64,000 bases of DNA from JADJQU01 sp035490315 (GTDB taxonomy: Bacteria; Planctomycetota; UBA1135; GCA-002686595), in contig DATHET010000059.1 in assembly GCA_035490315.1 (NCBI GenBank), positions 1-64,000 on the forward strand, given 5' to 3'. Positions 1 through 8,659 of the stretch are shown here, piece after piece (within the stretch, counting starts at the first letter, position 1; each line of letters starts with the position of its first letter). Both the position numbers and the translations under genes were made by a program. The notes under the pieces were generated by a model. The model worked only from the letters and a program-made list of their open reading frames with translations. It was not told where the DNA came from and did no database searches.

Positions 1-615
1 GATCGACATCTGGAGGCGTCTGACTCCGAGGACGACGGCCAGCGAACCCGCCACGGCTGCGAGGATTCCAAGCAACCACTGCTGCATCGACAGGCTGCCT
101 CGGATCTCCGCCGATCGCACCGAGGCTCGGATCCAGCCCAACAGCACGCCGTCGCGCCTGATCGCTCTTGCGACATAGAGGAACTCGGCGCCGAGCGTCC
201 GGCTGACCCTCCGCGAGGTACCGAACTCTGCCGTCGAAGCCGCGAGGACTTCGGCGCGCGTTCCATGGTTGTCCATCGTGACGGGATCGGCCTCGGAATC
301 CGCCAGCACGGTTCCGTCCTCCCGGATCAGTGTGAAGCGAACGCCGGTTGCCTTCCCGACGCGCTGGACCTGGGCCTGGATCGCGGCGGGCTCTGGGTGC
401 TCGAGCTGTGGCGCGACCAGCTCTTCGAACAGCAAGACCTGGGAGCGCAAGACCTGCTCCTCCCCGAGCCAGCGCGCTTCCTGACCGCTCTTGTCGAAGA
501 GCACGAAGAGGGCACAGGACGCGATGGCGAGAACGAACGGAAGGGTCCAGCTCCAGAGCGCTGACGAGCGAACCTGTAGAGGCAACGAAATCACTCTAGT
601 TGCATCCGTCGACAT
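1..615 (-). CDS. phoR: PhoR-type sensor histidine kinase, N-terminal part (cut by left edge)
   Basis: An open frame of 205 codons runs from ATG at 615 to base 1 without a stop, so the C-terminal part lies outside the window. The start has a membrane helix (about residues 20-38, WTLPFVLAIASCALFVLF) and a periplasmic domain of about 130 residues containing LIREDGTVLADSEADP, then MDNHGTR and a YVARAIRRDGVLLGWIR-like segment. A second helix (LLGILAAVAGSLAVVLGV) closes it. That pattern is the sensor region of PhoR/PnpS kinases of the phosphate two-component system. GTG at 594 is an alternative start. It diverges from the gene at 831. The kinase core is not visible, so the specific PhoR assignment rests on the sensor domain alone. 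Confidence 0.8.
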   Translation of the reverse strand, partial: MSTDATRVISLPLQVRSSALWSWTLPFVLAIASCALFVLFDKSGQEARWLGEEQVLRSQVLLFEELVAPQLEHPEPAAIQAQVQRVGKATGVRFTLIREDGTVLADSEADPVTMDNHGTRAEVLAASTAEFGTSRRVSRTLGAEFLYVARAIRRDGVLLGWIRASVRSAEIRGSLSMQQWLLGILAAVAGSLAVVLGVRRLQMSI

Positions 616-830
616 TGCGCCGACGATGTGCATCTTTATGGATGATTTTCCATTCCGGCAACTCCGCGACCGGTCGTTGGAATGCCACGCGGTTCACGCG
701 TCCTCGCTCCTCCGAGCGTGTCGCGGGCTACGCTCGACCTGCTCGGAGTGAATGCCGTGCGTCGGGTTGCGTACGATTGCGATTGACCGCGCCCCGCTGC
801 AAAAGCGGGCGCAAGAAGGAAACAAGACCG

Positions 831-1205
831 ATGGGACTGACACGCTACCTGTTCAACGATTGGTTCACGGCCATCGAGCTCGACCAGGTCGAACAGCGAC
901 TGGACATCCAGCGCCAGCATCGCCTGCTGACCGAAAGAGACGTGTCCGCTCAGGCGGCTCGAATCGACGAGCTGGAACGGAACCTGGGTCGGGTCGCTGT
1001 GCTATCTCGCGCGCTGGCTGAAGCCTGTCTGCAGGCCGGGGTGCTCGAGCTGGAAGCGCTGAAGGCGAAGATCCTCGAAGCGGATCTGGCCGACGGCGTG
1101 GAAGACGGGAAGCTGGATCCTCGAGTCGTCATGCCGGGCGAGCAGCGCCTGGCGAGTCTCGATTCGATTCGCGAGCAAGGAACTTCCGGCGAGTTCCAAG
1201 CGTGA
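831..1205 (+). CDS. Small conserved protein of unknown function, paralogue of the 44907-45290 protein
   Basis: A 124-residue soluble protein; ATG at 831 follows an AAGAAGGAAA Shine-Dalgarno-like tract. The first half is charged and probably helical or coiled coil. The second half has LGRVAVLSRALAEACLQAG, then DLADGVEDGKLDP and a VMPGEQRLASL segment. The same core (LGRVA.L.RALAE.C, ADG..DGKLDP, PGE..LA.L) occurs in the protein at 44907-45290, so this is a two-member family in this window. No enzyme motif, signal peptide or membrane helix is seen. It is divergent from the PhoR-like kinase. I do not recognise a named family. Confidence 0.8.
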   Translation: MGLTRYLFNDWFTAIELDQVEQRLDIQRQHRLLTERDVSAQAARIDELERNLGRVAVLSRALAEACLQAGVLELEALKAKILEADLADGVEDGKLDPRVVMPGEQRLASLDSIREQGTSGEFQA

Positions 1206-1602
1206 CTGGGACACGGATCTCGCCCTCGACCCTGCGTCCTGAATCCCGCGGCTAGCGTCCTCGCGATGCGACTCCGCGGACATTCCGTGCTCAGGCGCCC
1301 GCGAGAAGGCTGTCCGAAGCGTGGAGACTGAGGTCGTCGCCCTCACGGATCTCTCGACAGCAGATCGCGTGCGAGTGGGGGACTGAGTCGTCCGACCGCG
1401 CCGTGCCAGGGTCAAGCGCGCCTGGCAGAGAAGCCACGGCGATTCCCGAGCCGGCCCACTGCTTCTGGACGAGTTCACCCAGTTTGGGGTGAGCCCCCGA
1501 CCTCGATTGGCAGCGCGGCTCGAATCCTCTTCGCCGCGAATCACTTGGGCGCGAGCCGTCGGGATCCAGCCACGTGACGCTGGCTGCGCGCGGACCCTCG
1601 GA
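1206..1602. other. Intergenic stretch with no supported gene
   Basis: About 400 bases between the small protein and the convergent lipoprotein. Open frames here are rich in Arg, Ser and Ala and look like shadow frames. I see no tRNA-like fold, no clear strong terminator and no repeat. Confidence 0.5.
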
Positions 1603-1899
1603 TCAGCGGCTCGCGCGCAACTTCGCCAGCACTTCGGGGCGCAGACCCGCGACGGGTGTCCACAAGACGCTCGTGCGCTCACCCAGGATCGGCAGCAACG
1701 ACCAGTGCTCGATGTACGCTCGCTGCGCCGTGACTCCGATCGGCGAGTAGGCGTGGACGGTTTCGGCTTGATCCCCTCGCTCCAGGGCCCTTTCGAACTC
1801 CGCCGCGCTCACCTGCTCGAGCGAGCTGCATGCCGAGAGTGCGAGCCAGGCAATGACCGGAACGGCCAGCAGGAGAGCGAATCGAATGCTTCGAGCCAT
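1603..1899 (-). CDS. Small putative lipoprotein
   Basis: A 98-residue protein beginning with a basic n-region and a hydrophobic stretch that ends in LALSAC, a good lipobox, so the mature protein would begin at Cys24 and be membrane-attached. The remaining 75 residues (SSLEQVSAAEF, then IEHWSLLPILGERTSVLWTP) show no motif I recognise. The ATG at 1899 fits the signal sequence exactly. It is a lone gene between longer intergenic stretches. Function unknown. Confidence 0.7.
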   Translation of the reverse strand: MARSIRFALLLAVPVIAWLALSACSSLEQVSAAEFERALERGDQAETVHAYSPIGVTAQRAYIEHWSLLPILGERTSVLWTPVAGLRPEVLAKLRASR

Positions 1900-2127
1900 G
1901 GGGGAATCAGGGAGGAGTTGTCGCGTGCGCGCTTGCCGCAGGCGTGGGCCTGGCGCTTCGAAGGTAGCGCATTCGCTTCCTGGCGCTTCCCGATGACCCG
2001 TGGTCTTGCACTGAAATCCGTCATCGAGCGGTCATGAGGGCCACGGACGTTGCCCTGCTTCGGCAGAGCTGTCGATTGACACGCCGCGGGTGTGCGCCGA
2101 GTATCCGCGCCCCGCCAAGCAGCTCGA

Positions 2128-2652
2128 GTGAAATTCTCCGCCAACTACTTCATCAGGACCGAGCGGCTCGGCATGCGGCCTTGGTGGGACGGTGACCTCG
2201 AGCTGGCCTACGGCCTGTGGGGCGACGAGCGGGTCACAGCCCTGATCGGCGGTCCTTTCACGCAAGCTCAGATCCGCGAGCGGCTCTGCGCCGAGATCGA
2301 AGCGGACCGCGCGCAGGGGGTGCAGCACTGGCCCGTGTTCCGCCTCTCCGACGACTTGCACGTCGGCTGCTGCGGCTTGCGGCCGTACCAGGGCAGCAAG
2401 GACGTGCTCGAGCTCGGCTGCCACATCCGCTTCGAGCACTGGCGGCAGGGCTACGCGGCCGAGGCGGCTCGCGGAGTCGTGCAATACGCGCTCGAGAAAC
2501 TCGGCGCGCGCGAGCTGTTCGTCGGTCACCATCCCAACAATCACGCCTCCGAGCGCGTGATCAAGAAGCTCGGCTTCGAGTACGTGCAGCACGAGCTCTT
2601 CCCGGCGACGGGGTTGATGCACCCTTCGTACCGGTTGAAGAAGTCGGGTTGA
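2128..2652 (+). CDS. GNAT-family N-acetyltransferase (RimJ/RimL-like)
   Basis: About 174 residues. The start IRTERLGMRPW is the usual beginning of RimJ/RimL-type acetyltransferases. The acetyl-CoA loop is visible as HWRQGYAAEAARGVVQYA, followed by the C-terminal ELFVGHHPNNHASERVIKKLGFEYV, the classic N..S..V..KLGF ending of the family. It should transfer acetyl from acetyl-CoA to an amine; the substrate cannot be told. I prefer GTG at 2128 because the frame upstream to GTG 2092 encodes only a short Arg/Ala tract. A TTGACA at 2076-2081 may be a -35 element, but no convincing -10 follows at good spacing. It converges on the hybrid kinase downstream. Confidence 0.85.
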   Translation: MKFSANYFIRTERLGMRPWWDGDLELAYGLWGDERVTALIGGPFTQAQIRERLCAEIEADRAQGVQHWPVFRLSDDLHVGCCGLRPYQGSKDVLELGCHIRFEHWRQGYAAEAARGVVQYALEKLGARELFVGHHPNNHASERVIKKLGFEYVQHELFPATGLMHPSYRLKKSG

Positions 2653-2673
2653 TTCGGCCGCTCGCTCGCCCGC

Positions 2674-4578
2674 TCAATGCAGCCGGCGATTCACGGTGTT
2701 CCGCAGCAGTTCGGTCGCGAAGGGCTTCTCCAGGATTTCGTTGGAGACGCGGGTGAGGAAGTCACTCGCGGCGCGCGTGCACGCACCGCCGGTCATGAAA
2801 ATGACGCGATCCGAATACTCGGGTCCAAGCAGGGCGAGCTCGGCGTGCAGATCGATGCCGGTCATGACCGGCATCATGATGTCGCACAGGATCACGTCGA
2901 AATTGCCATCGGCCTTCACCAGGGCCAGCGCCTGCCCCGCTCCCGTGGCCACGGTGACCTCATGCTCCGAAGCGAGCATCCTGCGCACGGCGTTCCCGAG
3001 CACTTCCTCGTCGTCGACGACCAGGATGCGACCTCGCCGCGTCGCGGAACGCGCAGCCGGCAGGGCCGCGGGGACCGTGGTCAGACGCGGATTCGCGGCG
3101 GGCAAGGAGATCCGGAACGTCGTGCCCAGGCCAGGCTGACTTTCGACGGCGATCACGCCGCGCAAGGAGGTCACGATGCGATGGCAGATCGACAAGCCCA
3201 GGCCGGTTCCGACTCCGGCAGGCTTGGTCGTGAAGAAGGGCGTGAAGAGGCGATTCACGACATCGCGCGACATCCCGCAGCCGCTGTCCCGGATCTCCAC
3301 CACCGCCTGTCCGTTGTCGCCGACGCGCGTGCTCACCCGGATTTCGTTCGAGTCGGGATGTCCCTCCTCGATCGATTGCGCGGCATTGAGCAGCAGGTTC
3401 AGGAACACCTGACCCAGTCGGGATTCGGAGGCCTCGACGGGAGGCAGGGGGGAAAAGTCCTTCACGAGCTTGGCCCGGTAGCGGATCGCCGGGAAAGCCA
3501 GGCGCAGCGACGAATCCAAGACCCGCTGCACGGACACGAGGTGACGCTGATCCGCTTCGGGGTGCGAGAACACTTTCAGATCGCGCACGATGTCGCGGAC
3601 GCGCTCGGCGGCTTCGAGAGCGACGGTCAGACCCTCGCGTTCCACTCGATCTTCCGTGGCTTTCGTCGCGAGGGGAGTCGCGACCCTGAGCGCGGACTCC
3701 AGATTGGCCAGCACGGCCATCAGCGGATTGTTGATCTCGTGCGCGACTCCGGCGGCGAGCATGCCGATCGAAGCCATCCGATCCGACACCATCAATCGTT
3801 CTTGGAGCTCGCGGCTTTCCGTGACGTCCGAAACCATCGCGAGGACGCCGATCACGACTCCGGACTCGTCGCGAACGGGGCTGGCGGTGAGCGCGGCCCA
3901 GAGCTGCTTCTCGTCCTGCCGCCGGAGCTTGAGTTGCAACTGCTGATTGAGTCCGTTGCGCAGGCTGGCCAGCGTCTCGAGCGCCTGCTCCTTCCATCCC
4001 TCGTCGACGAAAGAGAAAAGCGACCCGCTTTCCAGAGCCTCGATCGTCGTGCCCAGCATGTCGGCCATGCGGCTGTTGGCGTAGGTGGTCCGGCCCGCCA
4101 AGTCGATTTCCCAGATGCCTTCCTGCGAAGTCTCGACGATCCTGCGGTACTTGGCTTCCGCGCTCTGGAGAGCCTGCTCGACCTGCCGCTGTTTTCGGCG
4201 ATGGCTCGCTTCGCGAAGCTCGCGTGCAATCGCCGGCAGCAGCCGAGCCAGACGGTTCTTCGGCATGAAGTCGTGGGCTCCGGCTTTCAGCGCCTCGACC
4301 GCCGCGTCCTCGGCGACCGTTCCCGACGAGATGATGAACGGGATGTCCGCGCCATCGGCACGCAGAACTTCGAGCGCGTCCATGGCCGTGAACCCGGGCA
4401 TGTTGTAGTCGCTCAAGACGATGTCCCATTCCGCGCTCGTCAAGGCGTCGCGCATTTCGGCCGCGGTCTGCACCCGGCGATGGATCACTTCGTAGTCGCC
4501 GCGTCCGAGCTCGCGCAGCAGCAGGAATGCATCGGTTTCCGAGTCTTCCAGGATCAGCACGCGCAAAGTTGTCGCCAT
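2674..4578 (-). CDS. Hybrid sensor histidine kinase, REC-PAS-HisKA-HATPase-REC
   Basis: A 634-residue soluble kinase. Residues 5-122 are a receiver (LILEDSETD, phospho-acceptor in LSDYNMP). A PAS domain follows at about 150-265 (IVETSQEGIWEIDLAG). The dimerisation box is AAGVAHEINNPL, and the ATP domain has LNLLLNAAQSIEEG, EIRDSGCGM and GVGTGLGLSICH. A second receiver ends the protein (ILVVDDEEV, acceptor in LCDIMMP). No membrane helix is present, so the input is cytoplasmic. The HisKA-to-REC half closely resembles the kinase at 39426-42755. ATG 4578 is chosen because the domain starts there; an upstream in-frame ATG at 4644 would add 22 residues of no domain. It is divergent from the kinase at 5018. 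Confidence 0.9.
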   Translation of the reverse strand: MATTLRVLILEDSETDAFLLLRELGRGDYEVIHRRVQTAAEMRDALTSAEWDIVLSDYNMPGFTAMDALEVLRADGADIPFIISSGTVAEDAAVEALKAGAHDFMPKNRLARLLPAIARELREASHRRKQRQVEQALQSAEAKYRRIVETSQEGIWEIDLAGRTTYANSRMADMLGTTIEALESGSLFSFVDEGWKEQALETLASLRNGLNQQLQLKLRRQDEKQLWAALTASPVRDESGVVIGVLAMVSDVTESRELQERLMVSDRMASIGMLAAGVAHEINNPLMAVLANLESALRVATPLATKATEDRVEREGLTVALEAAERVRDIVRDLKVFSHPEADQRHLVSVQRVLDSSLRLAFPAIRYRAKLVKDFSPLPPVEASESRLGQVFLNLLLNAAQSIEEGHPDSNEIRVSTRVGDNGQAVVEIRDSGCGMSRDVVNRLFTPFFTTKPAGVGTGLGLSICHRIVTSLRGVIAVESQPGLGTTFRISLPAANPRLTTVPAALPAARSATRRGRILVVDDEEVLGNAVRRMLASEHEVTVATGAGQALALVKADGNFDVILCDIMMPVMTGIDLHAELALLGPEYSDRVIFMTGGACTRAASDFLTRVSNEILEKPFATELLRNTVNRRLH

Positions 4579-5017
4579 GGGTGGACCGCGCGCGCGGAGG
4601 ATCTGGAAATGTACGCTCGCCGTGAACAGGCGAGTGGTTTCCACCCAGGATCACGCGAAGCAGGGCCGCATCGTAGCCCATCGGGGCTGCCGGCTGAGGA
4701 TGCTGCTCGCAGGCAGCCATGAATCGGCATCGCCGTGAAGCGCGCGGTTCGCTCCGATCGGGGGAAAGCGGGGTTCTCACGCGAACAGGCCCGGTTCTGA
4801 TCGGAGGAATACTGCCCTTATTGTGGAGCGGGTGAGGCCGAATTGTGCTTCCATGCAGGCCACGCGGGCGCGCCCAAACGCTCGCGCATCGATGCGCTGC
4901 GGCGGCACTCCGCCTCTCGACGCGACGAGCAGGAAGCCGCAAACGTGTTCGCGGCGTCGATGCCTGACTCGCTACGCCGCTTTCTCTTCGGGTCTCGCCA
5001 GTCGCTCGAGGTGCACG
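4579..5017. other. Intergenic region between divergent kinase genes
   Basis: About 440 bases that must hold the promoters of both kinases. The frame of the rightward kinase stays open back to 4823, but that stretch encodes Arg/Cys/Ser-rich sequence without kinase similarity. I could not identify a convincing -10/-35 pair or an operator. Confidence 0.4.
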
Positions 5018-7804
5018 ATGGACGCCAAACCAGCTCCCTCACCTGTTCCAGCCAACGCGCGACCCGAAAGGTCCGCTGGAGCTGCGCGCCACACCGGCCG
5101 GTGGATGGCCTACGCGCTGGCCGTGATCCTGCCGCTGGCGATGCTGGCCTTGAGGATGGCCTTGACGGAGTGGTTGGAGGGACGGCCAGGGCTGATCCTG
5201 TTCGTGATCCCGATGATTCTCAGCGCCTACGTCGGCGGGCTCGGGCCGGGACTGCTCTCGACCGTCGTGGTCGCCTTGACGACCGCGTACTACGTCATGC
5301 CTCCCTTCCAGAGTTTCGCCTTCGGGCGACCGCTGGACCTCGTGCAATGGCTGGTGCTGCTCCTCACCGGTGTGCTGATCACACTGGTCAGCGAACAACT
5401 GCACCGGGCGCGGCGAGGTGGAGAGCAGGCGCAATCCGATCCCAAGTTGTCTGCGATCCTGCGCAGGGTGCAGGGCAGCTTCGGTTTTGCGCTGACGGTC
5501 CTTGGCCTGATCGCGGTGGGGGCGTGGCTCAGCGTGATGAAGCTGCGCACGGATGCCGAGATGAGCAGACACTCCAATGAGGTCATCGCCCATCTGGAGT
5601 CGCTGCTCTCGACGGCGACGGATGCCGAGACGGGGGCCCGCGGCTACATCATCACGGGGGACGAGAGCTTTCTCGATCCATATCAGCGCGCGCTCGGGAC
5701 CAGCGAAGACGAATTGCGCTGGCTGCGGGAAGCGACGAGCGACAATCCGGCTCAGCAGCAGCGGCTCTCGACGCTCACGCCGCTGATCGCCACCCGGATG
5801 GAGGTCGCGGGTAGTGCCATCGAGCAGCGGCGCAATGATGGGTTTGCGGCGGCGCGGAATGCCATCGCGGACGGCAGTGGAAAACAGTTGCACGACCAGA
5901 TCCGTCAGCTGCTGTCGGAAATGAAGGCTGCGGAGCTAGACCTGTTGGTGAGCCGCGATTCGCAGTCGAGCCGCAGCGCAGCCGTCACGCAGACGATCAT
6001 CCTCGTGGGCGGAGTCCTGGCCTTCGCCCTGGTGTGGCTCTCGATGTTCGCCGTACGGCGCGACTTCGCCGGGCGACAGCAGGCCGAAGCGGCGTTGCGC
6101 GGGACGAACGACCAGCTCGAAGCGCGAGTTGCTGCCCGCACGGCTGAATTGGTTCACGCCAACGAGTCGCTGAGCCACAGCGAACGCCGCTCACGCGCGA
6201 TCCTCGAGCACAGTGCCGACAGCATCGCCCTGGTCGATGCGGAAAACAGGATCCTCTACATGAGTCCAGCCGTGCAGTCCGTCGAGGGCTTCACACCCGA
6301 GGAATTGATCGGCCGCAACGGGACGGAGAACACACACCCGGACGATCTGCCGCTCCTGGACGGGTACGTCCAGCGGCTGGTGGCCCATCCTGGTCAGCCG
6401 GTGCCCGTGCTCTGGCGGCGCCAGCACAAGGACGGCCGCTGGCTGTGGTTGGAAGGCGTGGCGACCAATCTGCTCCACGATCCCGCGGTCGGAGCGATCG
6501 TCACCAACTACCGCGACGTCACGGAGCGCAAGCGTGCGGAAGAAGCCATCCGCGACAGCGAGGAACACTTCCGTTTCTTGAACGAGTTGGCCGAGTCGAC
6601 GCGGAGGCTCGCCGACCCCGGGCAGATCATGTCCGTGATGACGCGGATGCTGGGCCGCCACCTCGGAGCGTCGCGCTGCGCGTATGCGGATGTGGACAAG
6701 GACGGCGAGAAGTTCAACATCCTGCACGACTACACCGACGGTTGCGCGAGCACGGTGGGCAGCTACCGGCTCTCGCTCTTCGGCGCGCGAGCGGTGGCCA
6801 CGCTCCAGCACGGTCAGACACTGATCATCCGCGACGTGGACAGGGAACTGCTTCCGGGCAGTGGCGCGGACATGTTCAACGCGATCGGCATCAAGGCGAT
6901 CATCACCTGCCCGCTGGTCAAGGACGGCGTGCTTCGAGCGATGATGGCCGTGCACCAGTCGATGCCCAGGGATTGGAAGCCGCCCGAAATCGCCATCGTC
7001 AGGGAAGTCGTCGAGCGCTGCTGGGCCACGATCCAGCGCAGGGCCGCCGAGGAACAAGTTCAGCAGCTCAACGTCGAGCTGGAAGAGCGTGTGTCCATGC
7101 GCACGCTCGAGCTCGAAGCCGCCAATCTGGAGCTCGAGGCATTCTCCTACTCGATATCGCACGACCTGCGCGCCCCGTTGCGCGCCGTGGACGGGTTTGC
7201 CCAGGCCGTGGTGGAGGACTTCGCACCGCTGCTTCCCGCCGAAGGCCAGCGCCAGCTCAACGTGATTCGCGCCAGCGCGCAGTTCATGGGCCGATTGATC
7301 GACGATCTGCTGTCGTTCTCGCGCCTGGGCCGGCAGGCGCTGACCAAGCAGACCGTGCAGACCGAGATGCTCGTGCGCGCGGTGCTCACTAGTCTCCAGG
7401 CGGAGCGCACGGGCCGTGAGATCGAGATCGATCTGGGAGACCTGCCGCCGTGCCAGGGCGATCCCGCGCTGCTCAAGCAGGTCTGGACGAACCTGCTCTC
7501 GAACGCGTTGAAATACACCGGGAAGCGCGAGCATCCCACACTGACGATCGGCAGCACCGAGCAGGCCGGCGAGCGCGTTTTCTTCGTGCGCGACAACGGA
7601 GCGGGCTTCGACATGCGCTATTCCAAGAAGCTCTTCGGTGTATTCCAGCGCCTGCACCGCAGCGAGGAGTTCGAGGGCACGGGCGTGGGCCTGGCGATCG
7701 TGCAGCGGATCATCCATCGCCACGGTGGCCGTGTGTGGGCCGAGGCAGAGCCGGACCATGGAGCTACGTTCTTCTTCACCCTGGCAGGAGCACCCTCCGT
7801 ATGA
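5018..7804 (+). CDS. Membrane sensor histidine kinase, DUF4118-CHASE3-PAS-GAF-HisKA-HATPase
   Basis: About 928 residues from ATG 5018. Three to four helices in the first 125 residues (FVIPMILSAYVGGLGPGLLS, VQWLVLLLTGVLITLV) resemble the KdpD-type DUF4118 membrane module. Next comes a helix and a CHASE3-like extracytoplasmic helical domain (TDAETGARGYIITGDESFL), then another helix. A PAS domain (ILEHSADSIALVDAENRIL), a GAF-like domain and a coiled coil follow. The kinase core has FSYSISHDLRAPLRAVDG, WTNLLSNALKYTG and GTGVGLAIVQRI, as in phytochrome-type kinases. There is no C-terminal receiver; the next gene supplies one. ATG 5018 follows a GAGGTG tract. The stop overlaps the next start. Confidence 0.9.
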   Translation: MDAKPAPSPVPANARPERSAGAARHTGRWMAYALAVILPLAMLALRMALTEWLEGRPGLILFVIPMILSAYVGGLGPGLLSTVVVALTTAYYVMPPFQSFAFGRPLDLVQWLVLLLTGVLITLVSEQLHRARRGGEQAQSDPKLSAILRRVQGSFGFALTVLGLIAVGAWLSVMKLRTDAEMSRHSNEVIAHLESLLSTATDAETGARGYIITGDESFLDPYQRALGTSEDELRWLREATSDNPAQQQRLSTLTPLIATRMEVAGSAIEQRRNDGFAAARNAIADGSGKQLHDQIRQLLSEMKAAELDLLVSRDSQSSRSAAVTQTIILVGGVLAFALVWLSMFAVRRDFAGRQQAEAALRGTNDQLEARVAARTAELVHANESLSHSERRSRAILEHSADSIALVDAENRILYMSPAVQSVEGFTPEELIGRNGTENTHPDDLPLLDGYVQRLVAHPGQPVPVLWRRQHKDGRWLWLEGVATNLLHDPAVGAIVTNYRDVTERKRAEEAIRDSEEHFRFLNELAESTRRLADPGQIMSVMTRMLGRHLGASRCAYADVDKDGEKFNILHDYTDGCASTVGSYRLSLFGARAVATLQHGQTLIIRDVDRELLPGSGADMFNAIGIKAIITCPLVKDGVLRAMMAVHQSMPRDWKPPEIAIVREVVERCWATIQRRAAEEQVQQLNVELEERVSMRTLELEAANLELEAFSYSISHDLRAPLRAVDGFAQAVVEDFAPLLPAEGQRQLNVIRASAQFMGRLIDDLLSFSRLGRQALTKQTVQTEMLVRAVLTSLQAERTGREIEIDLGDLPPCQGDPALLKQVWTNLLSNALKYTGKREHPTLTIGSTEQAGERVFFVRDNGAGFDMRYSKKLFGVFQRLHRSEEFEGTGVGLAIVQRIIHRHGGRVWAEAEPDHGATFFFTLAGAPSV

Positions 7805-8253
7805 GCGCCGCACTACCCGTCGAAATTCTCCTCGTCGAAGACGACCCTCAAGACATGGAGATGACCAGGCGCGCCTTGATGAAGGCCAACCTCGCCAACC
7901 ATCTCGCGCTCGCGCGCGACGGCGCCGAAGCGCTCGACTTCATCTTCTGCGAGGGTGCGCATGCCGGCCGATCGATCGGCGACAAGCCCGCGGTCATTTT
8001 CCTCGACCTCAAGCTTCCGAAAATCGAGGGCCTCGAGGTGCTGCGCCGCATCAAAGGCGATCCGCGCACGCGCGATATCCCTGTCGTCGTGCTCACCTCC
8101 TCGCGCGAGCACCAGGACGTGATCCAGAGCTATCAGCTCGGCGTGAACAGCTACATCGTCAAGCCGGTCAGTATCGAGAGCTTCACGCGCGCGGTGCAGG
8201 AATTGGGGCTCTACTGGCTCCTGCTCAACCAGGCGCCTGTGGTGCGCGGATAG
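7801..8253 (+). CDS. Single-domain response regulator (Rcp1/CheY-like)
   Basis: A 150-residue receiver. ILLVEDDPQD gives the acidic pocket, VIFLDLKLPKIEG the phospho-acceptor Asp, VVLTSSREHQD the Thr/Ser switch and YIVKPVS the Lys. There is no output domain. The longer loop and C-terminal form match the Rcp1 group that partners phytochrome-like kinases. Its ATG (7801-7803) overlaps the kinase TGA (7802-7804), so the two are translationally coupled and it is very likely the phosphoryl acceptor of the 5018 kinase. How the signal leaves this protein (protein contact or further relay) cannot be seen. Confidence 0.92.
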   Translation: MSAALPVEILLVEDDPQDMEMTRRALMKANLANHLALARDGAEALDFIFCEGAHAGRSIGDKPAVIFLDLKLPKIEGLEVLRRIKGDPRTRDIPVVVLTSSREHQDVIQSYQLGVNSYIVKPVSIESFTRAVQELGLYWLLLNQAPVVRG

Positions 8254-8306
8254 CCAGGACGGCGCGGCATCCTCGACATACTCGCGGAACTCCAGGGAGG
8301 TTGAGC

Positions 8307-8522
8307 ATGGGATTGTTCTCGAAGGAAGAACCCAAGCGGGTCGTCGTGCGCACCGGAAAAGAGCTCACCTGCCTGGGGTGTGGGTTCGAGCTATTCTTCG
8401 AGCGCCAGGGCCAGCTCCACACGAAAGGAGCGTCCTTCTTCCATTTTGCGTGGGCAAGCCTGACGGCAGACTGCTGCGTCTGCGGTCGCTGCGGTTTCAT
8501 CCACTGGTTCCTGGGCGCGTAG
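8307..8522 (+). CDS. Small zinc-ribbon protein
   Basis: A 71-residue protein with ATG at 8307 behind a strong GGGAGG ribosome site. Two cysteine knuckles are spaced as in a zinc ribbon: TCLGCGFE at residues 21-28 and CCVCGRCG at 56-63. The tail FIHWFLG is hydrophobic. It probably binds one zinc ion and may contact nucleic acid or protein. It lies 53 bases after the response regulator and may be co-transcribed with it. No more specific function can be assigned. Confidence 0.8.
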   Translation: MGLFSKEEPKRVVVRTGKELTCLGCGFELFFERQGQLHTKGASFFHFAWASLTADCCVCGRCGFIHWFLGA

Positions 8523-8544
8523 TGAAGCCCGATATCGAATGCCG

Positions 8545-8605
8545 CGTTCGTGGGGTGCCACGCCACGAACGATCGAGGCCAGCCTCCATCGCGGAAGCTG
8601 GCCTC
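8545..8605. terminator. Two hairpins between convergent genes, likely bidirectional terminator
   Basis: The first stem pairs 8545-8553 with 8563-8571. The second pairs 8575-8583 with 8597-8605, with three more inner pairs and an ATCGC loop. They lie between the ends of the zinc-ribbon gene and the minus-strand secreted protein. Neither has a strong T tract. Confidence 0.55.
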
Positions 8606-8659
8606 GGAGCACTCAGATCAGCGTGATCGTCAACGCGGAGCTGACAGATTCACCTCGGG

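Noticed and set aside
1002..1682. Minus-strand frame of 226 codons through the 1206-1602 gap
   Set aside because: Rich in Ser/Arg/Ala, overlaps two real genes on its ends and shows no motif.
4823..5017. Upstream extension of the 5018 kinase
   Set aside because: The 65 extra residues are Arg/Cys-rich and do not match any sensor; ATG 5018 has a better ribosome site.
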